Of a stretch of 64,000 nt of DNA, positions 34,052 through 42,154 are shown in pieces. Below the pieces are notes generated by a model. The model was not told the origin of the DNA. It did not search any database and saw only the letters and a program-made list of their open reading frames with translations. Both the position numbers and the translations under genes were made by a program. This stretch comes from Candidatus Saccharimonadota bacterium (GTDB taxonomy: Bacteria; Patescibacteriota; Saccharimonadia; Saccharimonadales; Saccharimonadaceae), in assembly GCA_017540545.1 (NCBI GenBank), contig JAFYAV010000001.1, positions 186,001 to 250,000 of the forward strand. The letters are read 5' to 3'. How positions within the stretch are numbered: the stretch's first letter is position 1; every line of letters starts with the position of its first letter.

Positions 34052-34994
34052 TCAAATTTCTCGAATTTTTATGATCGACTATATATAGTGGGCGACCTTG
34101 CGCCTCTGCGTGTATGTGTGAGATATATAGTGCGGTAATTGATTGCGAAATTAGCACTAAGCCAATCAAGAATGTGATGAAAATGCTCAAGCAAGTCGTT
34201 CCAGTCCACCTGAGCTGCAATGGGTCGGCCATGATAAACTCTTCAATGATTACGAATATGCCTAGTATAAGAGATGCAACCGTAATGAATGCGCCAATCC
34301 ATCCAAACAGAACCAACGGAGTGGAACTTAGACTCACGAAACTATTAATTGCTAATTGGAATAATTTTCGAAAATTATAACTCGGTCGCCCCGCCAAACG
34401 GTTCCCGTAAGTATAATCGATATAAACTTTCTTAAAGCCCATCCAATCCATCAATCCGCGCGTAATGCGACCATGCTCGGTAAGCTTATTGTATTCATCG
34501 ACGACGCACCGATCGATTATCCGAAAATCCGTACTCCCCGGTACGGTATCTTTTACGCCCATCATGCGCAGTATTTTGTAGAAGCATTTCGATCCTAGCT
34601 TCGCAATAAAGCCATGTTTTTCAAATTTGCCACGTCTACCAATTACGATTTCGCCACCTTCTTCCCATTTTTGAATAAACTCATGGATAAGCTTCGGCGG
34701 CTGCTGTCCGTCCGCATCCATTGTCAGAACGGCGTTACCTATCGCTTCGCGGATTCCCGCCGTTAGTGCAATTTCCTTGCCAAAATTCCTTGAGAAGCGC
34801 AGAACTTTAATGCGCTTGTCTTTCTCGGCTAAATCTTGAATAATCTTTAGGCTGCCGTCGCTACTACCGTCGTCCACCAAAATCAATTCGTAGTCGTATT
34901 TGACTTTCTCTAATTCGGGCAAAAGCATCTTTGTGTAAAAATCACGAAATCCTTTTTCCTCGTTATAAATTGGCACCACAAACGATATTTTCAT
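34026..34994 (-). CDS. GT2 polyprenyl-phosphate glycosyltransferase (GtrB/DPM-like)
   Basis: 322 residues. The GT-A domain starts MKISFVVPIYNEEKGFRDF, with LILVDDGSSDGS, LTMDADGQQPP and the later TVPGSTDFRIIDR, as in GtrB and dolichol-phosphate mannose synthases. Two C-terminal membrane helices (about 230-290) anchor it. It makes polyprenyl-phosphate sugar, which the adjacent GtrA protein would help translocate for glycan decoration. Confidence 0.92.
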   Translation of the reverse strand: MKISFVVPIYNEEKGFRDFYTKMLLPELEKVKYDYELILVDDGSSDGSLKIIQDLAEKDKRIKVLRFSRNFGKEIALTAGIREAIGNAVLTMDADGQQPPKLIHEFIQKWEEGGEIVIGRRGKFEKHGFIAKLGSKCFYKILRMMGVKDTVPGSTDFRIIDRCVVDEYNKLTEHGRITRGLMDWMGFKKVYIDYTYGNRLAGRPSYNFRKLFQLAINSFVSLSSTPLVLFGWIGAFITVASLILGIFVIIEEFIMADPLQLRWTGTTCLSIFITFLIGLVLISQSITALYISHIHAEAQGRPLYIVDHKNSRNLNEGKTKKS

Positions 34995-35001
34995 TACTTT
35001 T

Positions 35002-35010
35002 ATTATACCA
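35002..35010 (-). promoter_or_regulatory. extended -10 promoter, GT2-gtrA
   Basis: TGG plus TATAAT (minus strand, 35007-35002), 7 nt from the ATG at 34994. Confidence 0.65.
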
Positions 35011-35061
35011 TAAAAAGCGTTTCTTGCTCTCTGTTACGTGGCATCAGAAGACTATTTATTA

Positions 35062-35067
35062 TATAAT
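35062..35067 (+). promoter_or_regulatory. -10 promoter, HD hydrolase gene
   Basis: A perfect TATAAT, 7 nt before the ATG at 35075 (one nt before the alternative ATG at 35069); no TG extension. Confidence 0.5.
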
Positions 35068-35074
35068 AATGCTA

Positions 35075-35653
35075 ATGGTATACTCTGAGCGTATTAATAA
35101 GGCTATTAAGGTGGCAACCAAGCTGCATGAGGGCCAATTCCGACGCGGTTCCACGATCCCATATATCGCGCACCCTTTCGCGGTCGCCATACTCACGCAA
35201 AAATACGCCGACAGTGAAGATATTTTTATCGGCGGAATTCTGCACGATATCCTAGAGGATGTGCCGAACCGCATATATGGCAGTGAGGACCTTGCCAACG
35301 ATTTTGGTTACGACATTCTGAATATAGTTGAAACCGTTTCGGAACCAAATATTCCCGCGCAAACTCAAGACGCATGGCGTGCGCGAAAATATGTTTATCT
35401 AAACAATATCCAGAATACTAACGACATTCGTCCGCTCATTATTTGTGCCTGCGATAAAATACATAATATGGGCGAATTGGCGTATTGTTATGATGAGCTC
35501 GGCGAAAGCATTTGGACCTATTTTGCCGCCAGGCGCGAACGCGAAGTATGGTTCTTTGAGTCTGTTTTGAACATTTTGCGTAGCAAAGTGTTACCGCCGG
35601 AAATGGTAGAAGAATACTGTAGGCGCCTAGAAAAGATACGGTCACTACATTGA
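35075..35653 (+). CDS. HD-domain phosphohydrolase (SpoT/RelA hydrolase-like)
   Basis: 192 residues from the ATG at 35075; an in-frame ATG six bases earlier is also possible, and the much longer frame from 34931 precedes the promoter. The metal-binding pattern is visible: ATKLHEGQFRRGSTIPYIAHP, then GGILHDILEDV, and a late Asp in ACDKIHNM. This arrangement matches the (p)ppGpp hydrolase part of Rel/SpoT proteins; no synthetase domain is present. It may be a small alarmone or nucleotide hydrolase. It ends 12 nt before the CDF gene. Confidence 0.82.
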   Translation: MVYSERINKAIKVATKLHEGQFRRGSTIPYIAHPFAVAILTQKYADSEDIFIGGILHDILEDVPNRIYGSEDLANDFGYDILNIVETVSEPNIPAQTQDAWRARKYVYLNNIQNTNDIRPLIICACDKIHNMGELAYCYDELGESIWTYFAARREREVWFFESVLNILRSKVLPPEMVEEYCRRLEKIRSLH

Positions 35654-35665
35654 GGCGATAAAGAT

Positions 35666-36775
35666 ATGGAAGAAAAACGTCACCGCATCATTATTTCGAC
35701 CAGCATTATCGGTATTTTGACTAATCTGGCACTCGCTATATTCAAAGCCATTGTTGGCGTACTCGCTAACTCAATCGCCATTTTACTAGATGCCATTAAT
35801 AATTTTAGCGACATGGTTTCATCAATAGTCACCATTGCCGGGACCCACGTGGCGCGCCTGTCCCCAGATCGCGAGCATCCGATGGGGCATGGCCGCTCTG
35901 AGTATCTCAGCGCGGTCATGGTCGCAATCATTATTATTTATATCGGCTTCACCGCATTAATTGAGTCCGTTAGAAAAATAATTTCACCAGAAGTGCCAAA
36001 TTACTCGACGCTAACCATTTTTGTCGTGGCCGTTGCGGTTGTAGTTAAAGTTGTTCTCGGCCTATATGTCTATAGGGTTGGTCGCAAAGTTGATTCCGAT
36101 TCGCTTGCCGGTTCGGGCAAGGACGCACTGTTTGATGCAATGATTTCGCTCACTACGCTGATTGCTGCAATCGTATTTATCTGCACGGGCTTTAGTGTCG
36201 AAGCCTATCTTGCGGCTGTCATTTCCGTTTTTATCACCTACAGTGGCTATCGCATGCTTCGCGGAACATTTAGTGTCATTATTGGCGAACGTGCCGACCC
36301 GCGCCTTTCACGAAAAATCCGTACTGAAATTGAAAAAGTAGATGGAGTAAAAGGCGTATATGATTTAGCAATCCACGACTACGGCCCGAATAGACTATTT
36401 GCTTCGATCAATGTTGAGTTTCCAGAAAAGATGACCGCCTCCCAAATTGACGACGCGTCTCGTGCTATTCGCCATCTCATCTATCGCAAATGCGGTGTCA
36501 TTATAAGCTCCGTAGGCATCTATGCTGTCGACGGTAGCGAGAAAGCGGCCAAATTGCGACGCGAGATTGAGAAGGGTATATCTAAGTTCGAATATGTCGG
36601 ACAGATGCATGGTTTCCATATCGACGAAGCAAATAAAAAAATTAGCTTCGGCCTAGTCGTTTCTGCCGATGTCGAGGATAGCGATGCATATCGTTGCGCC
36701 GTCCGCGAGTCACTGATGAAAGATATACCGGATTATGATTTCGCCATTACTCTCGACCCAGATTTCGGCAACTAG
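35666..36775 (+). CDS. cation diffusion facilitator family transporter
   Basis: 369 residues. Six helices are predicted in the first 200 residues. The metal site is in LLDAINNFSDMVSS (helix 2) and GSGKDALFDAMISL (helix 5), and the membrane junction is HPMGHGRSEYLSA. The cytoplasmic ferredoxin-like dimerisation domain follows. The protein is about 70 residues longer than FieF; the extra C-terminal stretch (from about 300) looks like a second ferredoxin-like repeat. Likely exports Zn2+, Fe2+ or Mn2+. Confidence 0.9.
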   Translation: MEEKRHRIIISTSIIGILTNLALAIFKAIVGVLANSIAILLDAINNFSDMVSSIVTIAGTHVARLSPDREHPMGHGRSEYLSAVMVAIIIIYIGFTALIESVRKIISPEVPNYSTLTIFVVAVAVVVKVVLGLYVYRVGRKVDSDSLAGSGKDALFDAMISLTTLIAAIVFICTGFSVEAYLAAVISVFITYSGYRMLRGTFSVIIGERADPRLSRKIRTEIEKVDGVKGVYDLAIHDYGPNRLFASINVEFPEKMTASQIDDASRAIRHLIYRKCGVIISSVGIYAVDGSEKAAKLRREIEKGISKFEYVGQMHGFHIDEANKKISFGLVVSADVEDSDAYRCAVRESLMKDIPDYDFAITLDPDFGN

Positions 36776-36781
36776 CGATGG

Positions 36782-36787
36782 TATAAT
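36782..36787 (+). promoter_or_regulatory. extended -10 promoter, Stealth gene
   Basis: TGG plus TATAAT, 8 nt before the ATG at 36796. Confidence 0.65.
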
Positions 36788-36795
36788 AACATCAT

Positions 36796-37791
36796 ATGCA
36801 AGACAAGATAGATATTGTCGTAACGTGGGTGGACGGGAACGACAAGGCGTGGCTCAAAGAGCGCAAGAAATACGAGACGGAAAATATGTCGCTAGACGCC
36901 GTTGGCGATCAACGCTTCCGCGACTGGGGCATTCTCAAGTATTGGTTTCGCAGTATCGAGAAAAACGCTCCATTCGCGAAGAATATCTACTTCGTGACTT
37001 ACGGTCACGTTCCCGAATGGCTGAACGTCAATCATCCTCAAATTCGCATCGTTAAGCATAGTGATTTTATGCCAAAGGAGTATTTACCAACCTATAATTC
37101 CGTAGCTATCGAATTGAATTTTCATCGCATTCAAGGAATTGGCAAGCGCTTTATCTACTTTAATGACGATTTCTTTTTGCTGCAGCCAGCTACGCTCGAT
37201 GACTATTTCACAAAAAACGGCCGAATTAAATATAACTTTGTCGAGAGTGCTATGACTTCAACTGGCACACTTGATCCGGTCTATCGTGATATGCTTATAA
37301 ACACTATTGAGGTGGTCAATCGTAATTACAAAAAACGCCGTTTCAAGAATCTAACTTTGCGCGACCCAATCGTTCTTTACAATAACCTCAAGGCCATTGC
37401 GTTCAAAAAGTATCTTGGATATCAGCCGCACCATTTTTCGCGTGTTTATGATCGAGAAGTATTAGAACAACTATGGGTAACTCATCGAGATACTCTGGAT
37501 TTTTCCTCTAGGTCAAAATTCCGCAATAAGGATATTATTACGCCTGACATCATCGAGCTGACCCAGGCCTCGCTCGGCATGACGCGCCCCTACTATTCTC
37601 GTAAGCGTGAAAAATACCTAGAAATCAACAGTCAATCCATAAAAAACATAGAACACATCATTAGCAATGCGTCCGTCAAAGAAGTATGCCTTAATGATAC
37701 TTGTGCCGCCGAAGACTTTGATGGATGTCGCAAGATTGTAATCGAGGCTCTCGAAAAACAATTCCCAAAGAAATCCAAATTTGAGAAATAA
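36796..37791 (+). CDS. Stealth-family capsule/exopolysaccharide phosphotransferase
   Basis: 331 residues. The conserved Stealth regions are visible: CR1 as KIDIVVTWVDGNDKAW, CR2 as FRDWGILKYWFRSIEKNAP followed by IYFVTYGHVPEWL, and GKRFIYFNDDFFLL with the acidic pair. Family members transfer hexose-1-phosphate to build phosphodiester-linked capsules, and the name refers to immune shielding in pathogens. No signal peptide. The next glycosyltransferase begins 1 nt after the stop, so it belongs to a continuous polysaccharide operon reaching 42124. Confidence 0.88.
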   Translation: MQDKIDIVVTWVDGNDKAWLKERKKYETENMSLDAVGDQRFRDWGILKYWFRSIEKNAPFAKNIYFVTYGHVPEWLNVNHPQIRIVKHSDFMPKEYLPTYNSVAIELNFHRIQGIGKRFIYFNDDFFLLQPATLDDYFTKNGRIKYNFVESAMTSTGTLDPVYRDMLINTIEVVNRNYKKRRFKNLTLRDPIVLYNNLKAIAFKKYLGYQPHHFSRVYDREVLEQLWVTHRDTLDFSSRSKFRNKDIITPDIIELTQASLGMTRPYYSRKREKYLEINSQSIKNIEHIISNASVKEVCLNDTCAAEDFDGCRKIVIEALEKQFPKKSKFEK

Positions 37792-37792
37792 T

Positions 37793-38767
37793 ATGAAAAA
37801 AGTATCCATCGTCGTTCCAGTCTACAATCGCGAAAAGACTATTAAAAAATGCCTCGATTCGCTTATCAACCAAACATATCCCAACGTGGAGATAATTGTC
37901 GTCAACAATAATAGCGTGGATGGCACAGTCAAGATTGTTAAAGAGCTTATAGGGAGCAACCCGAATATTCATTTATACAACTGCAAAGAGCAGGGAGTCT
38001 CGTACGCGCGCAACTATGGCATCAAGAAGGCAACTGGCGACTATATCATGTTTGTCGACAGTGACGACTATTGTCACCTGAAAATTTGCGAAATACTTAT
38101 GAAAAAAGCAGCAGAGATGGATTCCGATATCGTCGTTTGCGGGGAAGAGAAAAGAAATACGCATGGCGCACTGCTCCCATCGGACAATGAAAAATCCGAT
38201 TATCACGGCAAAAACCCAGTACGGAAGCTATTATGTAGACCAGCTTCGCCTAATGCTAAAATAATTAAACTGGACCTCATAAAAAAGCATGATGTCAAAT
38301 TTCTAGAGGGCGTCTGGATTGCCGAGGACCTAGCCTTCGTAGCAGAACTAGCTGCGTATACTGAGAAAATAGCTTTCGTTGAAGGTAAATACTACTACTA
38401 CTTACCTCAGGACGACTCCATTACGTCTATGGCTAAACCAGAATACGAATATCACATATTTACGGCCCTTGGCTACGTCTATGGAATATATGATAAAAAA
38501 GCCCAACTACTAGACAAATATCGTAACGAAATTGAGCGTCTCTTCGTGGCGAATCTCGTTTTGGCCGCATCGATGCGCTACATGTTGCCGACGAGGGATA
38601 AGCGCTTTTATGAACAATCGCGAAAATTTATGCGCATTCATTTTCCAGAGTGGCACAAAAACTCATACTACGCGAAACGCGGCGCTAAAATCAAATTATT
38701 TTTCTTTCTATACCGCCACGGTATGATCATGCCATTCAGTAAACTTATCTCTCGCCTCGGGGGCTGA
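37793..38767 (+). CDS. GT2 glycosyltransferase
   Basis: 324 residues starting at the ATG at 37793, immediately after the Stealth stop; an upstream TTG at 37781 is inside the Stealth gene. GT-A fold motifs: KVSIVVPVYNREKTI, NNNSVDGT, GVSYARNYGIKKATGDYIMFVDSDDY, and VWIAEDLAF. It adds a sugar to the growing lipid-linked repeat unit in the cytoplasm. Donor sugar cannot be deduced. Confidence 0.9.
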   Translation: MKKVSIVVPVYNREKTIKKCLDSLINQTYPNVEIIVVNNNSVDGTVKIVKELIGSNPNIHLYNCKEQGVSYARNYGIKKATGDYIMFVDSDDYCHLKICEILMKKAAEMDSDIVVCGEEKRNTHGALLPSDNEKSDYHGKNPVRKLLCRPASPNAKIIKLDLIKKHDVKFLEGVWIAEDLAFVAELAAYTEKIAFVEGKYYYYLPQDDSITSMAKPEYEYHIFTALGYVYGIYDKKAQLLDKYRNEIERLFVANLVLAASMRYMLPTRDKRFYEQSRKFMRIHFPEWHKNSYYAKRGAKIKLFFFLYRHGMIMPFSKLISRLGG

Positions 38768-38774
38768 TATATTG

Positions 38775-38780
38775 TATAAT
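38775..38780 (+). promoter_or_regulatory. -10 promoter, Wzz-like gene
   Basis: A perfect TATAAT, 6 nt before the ATG at 38787. It could be an internal promoter within the polysaccharide operon. Confidence 0.5.
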
Positions 38781-38786
38781 ATGAGC

Positions 38787-39344
38787 ATGAACAGCTTTAC
38801 TATACGTAATTTTTTTAGGCAATGGAAAGCCATTCTTCCGCTTGCAATTATCCTTACTTTTATTGGTTTATTCATAGGCATTTATTACAATGGCACGCAA
38901 AAACAGAGCTACAGCGCCACCAACGAGGTACTAGTCGTCAATATGCTCGACACAATGATGCCAGAAGATCTCGTGTCCATCGTGAACAGCAAGAAAACCG
39001 TTGGCGATGATGCAATGAAAAACGCTGGCGTTGACGATTCGTGTAGCTATAAAGCGACAAAAAATGGGAACGTTATTAAAATCACCGCCACGTGTGGCTC
39101 AAATGATACAGATCCTCACAAACTAGTCGATAGCGTAACAGACTATTTTAATCGAGCCATCGTAAACATCTACGAAACGGACGGACTCCAGGTAAAAACG
39201 ATTTCTGAGGGAGATAGCGAAGAAGACATCACCACATCGCAGCGTTTTCTATATATCACCCTACCAGCCTTAGCGGGGTTGGCTATATCGGCCTTTATCG
39301 CATTCATTAAACTGGATTATGCCACTTCTAAAAAACGTAAATAA
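38787..39344 (+). CDS. Wzz/YveK-like polysaccharide chain-length or export regulator
   Basis: 185 residues from the ATG at 38787; an in-frame ATG at 38781 abuts the -10 box. Two membrane helices, near 15-35 and 158-178, flank an extracellular alpha/beta region, as in Wzz/CapA adaptor proteins. KKQSYSATNEVLVVNMLD and the Pro-containing second helix fit. The C-terminal cytosolic tail is short and no tyrosine kinase gene follows. Probable role: setting glycan chain length. It overlaps the next gene by 1 nt (TAATG). Confidence 0.75.
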   Translation: MNSFTIRNFFRQWKAILPLAIILTFIGLFIGIYYNGTQKQSYSATNEVLVVNMLDTMMPEDLVSIVNSKKTVGDDAMKNAGVDDSCSYKATKNGNVIKITATCGSNDTDPHKLVDSVTDYFNRAIVNIYETDGLQVKTISEGDSEEDITTSQRFLYITLPALAGLAISAFIAFIKLDYATSKKRK

Positions 39345-40204
39345 TGAATAAAGTCAAAAAAACTGCGAGCAAAGAAAAGAAAACTACAGCGCCGTGCTCG
39401 GCCTTAGTGTGTGTATACGAAAAAGACAATGCCGAACATTTCGAAATAGCCGTGCGCAGTCTTTACGAACAGACCTTGCCGCCTGATGAAGTAGTTATTG
39501 TAGGTGATGGAAAATTGAGCAGGGAACTATACGCCAAAATCGACATGCTCAAAAAAAGCTACCCGAGTGTTAAATACTACGAACTTGAAAAGAATCTCGG
39601 TATCGGCGCGGCGAGCAATTACGGCATTTCTAAATGCAAGAATGAGCTAATCGCCAAAATGGACTCCGACGACATTTCTTTGCCAGAACGCATAGAAAAA
39701 CAAGTTGCAGAATTCGAAAAAGACCCAAGCCTTTCGGTGCTGGGCGGGCAGCTTGATGAATTTGCCAATAATGATCCAGACCAAGTTGTTTCGCGTCGCG
39801 AGGTTCCGACTAGCTCCGAAAAAATCATTCGTTTTGCTCGGCGTCGTTCCCCAATCAATAATCCAACTGTCATGTTTCGCAAAGCTGATATTCAATCCGT
39901 GGGCGGCTATCCGGAAATGAACCGTGCCGAGGACTATTTACTATTCGTTAGGCTTATCGCAGCAAAAAAACTATTACGCAACCTCCCAGATACAGTCGTA
40001 AAATATCGCCTCGACGCCGACAATATTAAACGACGCAAAAGCTGGAGCAACACCAAAGAAATGATTCGCGCACGTAAGGAAGCTTATAAATTAGGTGTCG
40101 CGCGATGGATAGATTATGAATTCATGAAAATCGCATTTCTGTGCCTTTTTATTGCTCCGTCTGGCCTAGCTAAAATTTCATATCAATTGGGGCTACGAAA
40201 ATGA
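39344..40204 (+). CDS. GT2 glycosyltransferase
   Basis: 286 residues. The N-terminus CSALVCVYEKDNAEHFEIAVRSLYEQTLPPDEVVIVGDG and AKMDSDDISLPERIEKQ are typical of capsule GT2 enzymes (Cps/Eps type). NRAEDYLLFVRL supplies the acidic catalytic region. A C-terminal hydrophobic helix (about 255-275) may associate with the membrane. Its stop overlaps the next start through ATGA. Confidence 0.9.
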   Translation: MNKVKKTASKEKKTTAPCSALVCVYEKDNAEHFEIAVRSLYEQTLPPDEVVIVGDGKLSRELYAKIDMLKKSYPSVKYYELEKNLGIGAASNYGISKCKNELIAKMDSDDISLPERIEKQVAEFEKDPSLSVLGGQLDEFANNDPDQVVSRREVPTSSEKIIRFARRRSPINNPTVMFRKADIQSVGGYPEMNRAEDYLLFVRLIAAKKLLRNLPDTVVKYRLDADNIKRRKSWSNTKEMIRARKEAYKLGVARWIDYEFMKIAFLCLFIAPSGLAKISYQLGLRK

Positions 40205-41019
40205 AAGGCCATCAGCCAACAGTCTCGGTCGTCATTCCTGTCTATAATGCTGCAAAGACCATTAATCGTGTAATTGACAAGATTCTCGGTCAGTATGATT
40301 CGCTAGAAATAGTCGCCGTCAATGACGGTTCGACCGACAATACGGCCGAAGCACTAGCGAAGTATGATGGCGATTCGCGCGTTATTGTTATAACTCAAGA
40401 TAACGCCGGCGCATCTGCTGCACGGAATACCGGTATCACGCACATCCACGGTAAGTATCTAATGTTTGCCGACTCGGATGACGATTTTGAATCCAATTTT
40501 ATTCCCGCAATGGTCGACGCTATGGAGACTAAAAAAGCCGGCATTGTGATTTGTGGCCATGGCGGCGACGGTGTCCGCACGCTTCTGCCAAAAGTCGCCG
40601 GTTTAGTAAATAAGAATCTCCCCAAGCACGTCTGTTCATCCATTCTCGAAAACGGGTTGCTTTATCCGACCTGGAATAAAATCTATATTTCCAGAATTAT
40701 TAAGGATAAAAATATCTTCTTTAATGAAGAAATCGGATACGGTGAAGATCTTATACTTAATCTAAACTATTTTAAATACATCGACAGCTTTTTCTATATT
40801 AAAGAACCGCTCTATACGTATATCTACCGCCCAGGTGGCCTTTCGGCTAAAACAAAATCAAACTTGCACTATCGCTATGAAATGCTAGCGGCACTACGCA
40901 ACTATTTGGACGATAATATCAAAAAACCAGATGTTGCTTTGAAGTATCAGCTAATTCGTATTCGTTGGATTATTTCGGCTAAAAAAATGGAAAGGGCGCA
41001 GGGTAAGAAGCATGAATGA
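40201..41019 (+). CDS. GT2 glycosyltransferase
   Basis: 272 residues. VSVVIPVYNAAKTINRVIDKIL, AVNDGSTDNTAE, GASAARNTGITHIHGKYLMFADSDDDF and the downstream IGYGEDLILNLNYF identify a GT-A family 2 enzyme. It is coupled to the preceding GT2 (4-nt overlap) and to the following polymerase-like gene (8-nt overlap), so stoichiometric expression is expected. Sugar specificity is unknown. Confidence 0.9.
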   Translation: MKGHQPTVSVVIPVYNAAKTINRVIDKILGQYDSLEIVAVNDGSTDNTAEALAKYDGDSRVIVITQDNAGASAARNTGITHIHGKYLMFADSDDDFESNFIPAMVDAMETKKAGIVICGHGGDGVRTLLPKVAGLVNKNLPKHVCSSILENGLLYPTWNKIYISRIIKDKNIFFNEEIGYGEDLILNLNYFKYIDSFFYIKEPLYTYIYRPGGLSAKTKSNLHYRYEMLAALRNYLDDNIKKPDVALKYQLIRIRWIISAKKMERAQGKKHE

Positions 41020-42124
41020 TATTGAAAGCCTATTCTTCTACTTATTCTGTTTTGGTGTCTCGGCGATGCTATTCCATGTTGGACAGAGACGCAAGCTGCG
41101 TACCCCGACCATTGCTGCTATCCTAATTCCAACATTAGTCGGCGGATTTCGCTATCGTGTCGGGGTCGACTATGTTTCGTATATGAGCAAACTCATGGCT
41201 GCACCGAAAAGTGGCCTCGCTGAATTTTCTAGTAAATTTGGCGGCATGGAGCCGGCACTTTGGCTTTTTGGCCAACTTCCTTGGCAGGTATTCTTTTTCG
41301 CAACAAGTTTCTTAACCATTTTTTTCTTCTATCTCGGCTTCAAAAACTTCAAAAGTAAACATATCGGTCTCTGCATGTTTCTTGTCATGCTAGTCATCTT
41401 TCCGCAAGCACTTGGCGGGGTAAGGCAGGGCGTTGCGATGGCGATTTGTTTTTACGCATTCTCCTTTATCCCAAAACGACGATATGCAATCTCCGCAACT
41501 ATTATCCTATGCGCAGCTCTTTTTCATTACTCGTCGCTAGTTATGCTCTTGTTATTGCCGCTCTATTATCTAGTAGTGCTAAAATCGGAAACTGACAAAA
41601 AATTCTTAACAAAAATTAGCATCATGGTTGTGGCTCTTGGCGTCGCAGTCATTGTCGGCTTCCAGGTCATCGAGCACATTCCTTTTTTGAGCAAGTACGC
41701 GATTTATAATACTGATGCCTTTGCGGAACAATATGGACAGTATACTTCGTCGCACAATATTATGCCTGAGCTTGCAGCTTGCGCGCTCATTGCTATGTTT
41801 TATGGACACCTCGTTAAGGGGCGCAAGAACGATGGGCGTTTTATGCTTGTATCTATTGTGCTAATGATGGCAATTACGCTCATCGGCTTCAAGGTGCCGC
41901 TCGCTTCGCGTCTCGCAGACTATTTTATTGCTTTCTTCATTCTCGCTATCACTTCTGCAATCGATACGTTCGATGACCGAAGCAGCCGTAATTTCATGGC
42001 CGGAGTAGCGATCGCATACGCAATACTGTTCTTTTTTGCCGGCGTATATATAAACGGCAGCGGCGAAATCTTCCCATATCGAACGCTATTTGAGATAGCC
42101 GCAACATGCAAAATATCCCCCTAA
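41012..42124 (+). CDS. EpsG-family O-antigen/exopolysaccharide polymerase-like protein
   Basis: 370 residues with about nine to ten predicted membrane helices. The N-terminal RTPTIAAILIPTLVGGFRYRVGVDYVSYM resembles EpsG proteins, which probably polymerise repeat units outside the membrane. GGVRQGVAMAICFYAF and the following charged loop are also typical. It is the last gene of the polysaccharide operon, and its stop codon lies within the arm of the terminator hairpin. Confidence 0.85.
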   Translation: MNDIESLFFYLFCFGVSAMLFHVGQRRKLRTPTIAAILIPTLVGGFRYRVGVDYVSYMSKLMAAPKSGLAEFSSKFGGMEPALWLFGQLPWQVFFFATSFLTIFFFYLGFKNFKSKHIGLCMFLVMLVIFPQALGGVRQGVAMAICFYAFSFIPKRRYAISATIILCAALFHYSSLVMLLLLPLYYLVVLKSETDKKFLTKISIMVVALGVAVIVGFQVIEHIPFLSKYAIYNTDAFAEQYGQYTSSHNIMPELAACALIAMFYGHLVKGRKNDGRFMLVSIVLMMAITLIGFKVPLASRLADYFIAFFILAITSAIDTFDDRSSRNFMAGVAIAYAILFFFAGVYINGSGEIFPYRTLFEIAATCKISP

Positions 42125-42142
42125 GCAAAGGGGGATATTTTA
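42111..42142. terminator. bidirectional terminator between EpsG-like gene and subtilase gene
   Basis: AAATATCCCCC and GGGGGATATTT form an 11-bp stem around a CTAAGCAAA-type loop. T-runs exist in both directions, so it can serve the convergent operons on both strands. Confidence 0.9.
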
Positions 42143-42154
42143 TGTTCCATTTAT

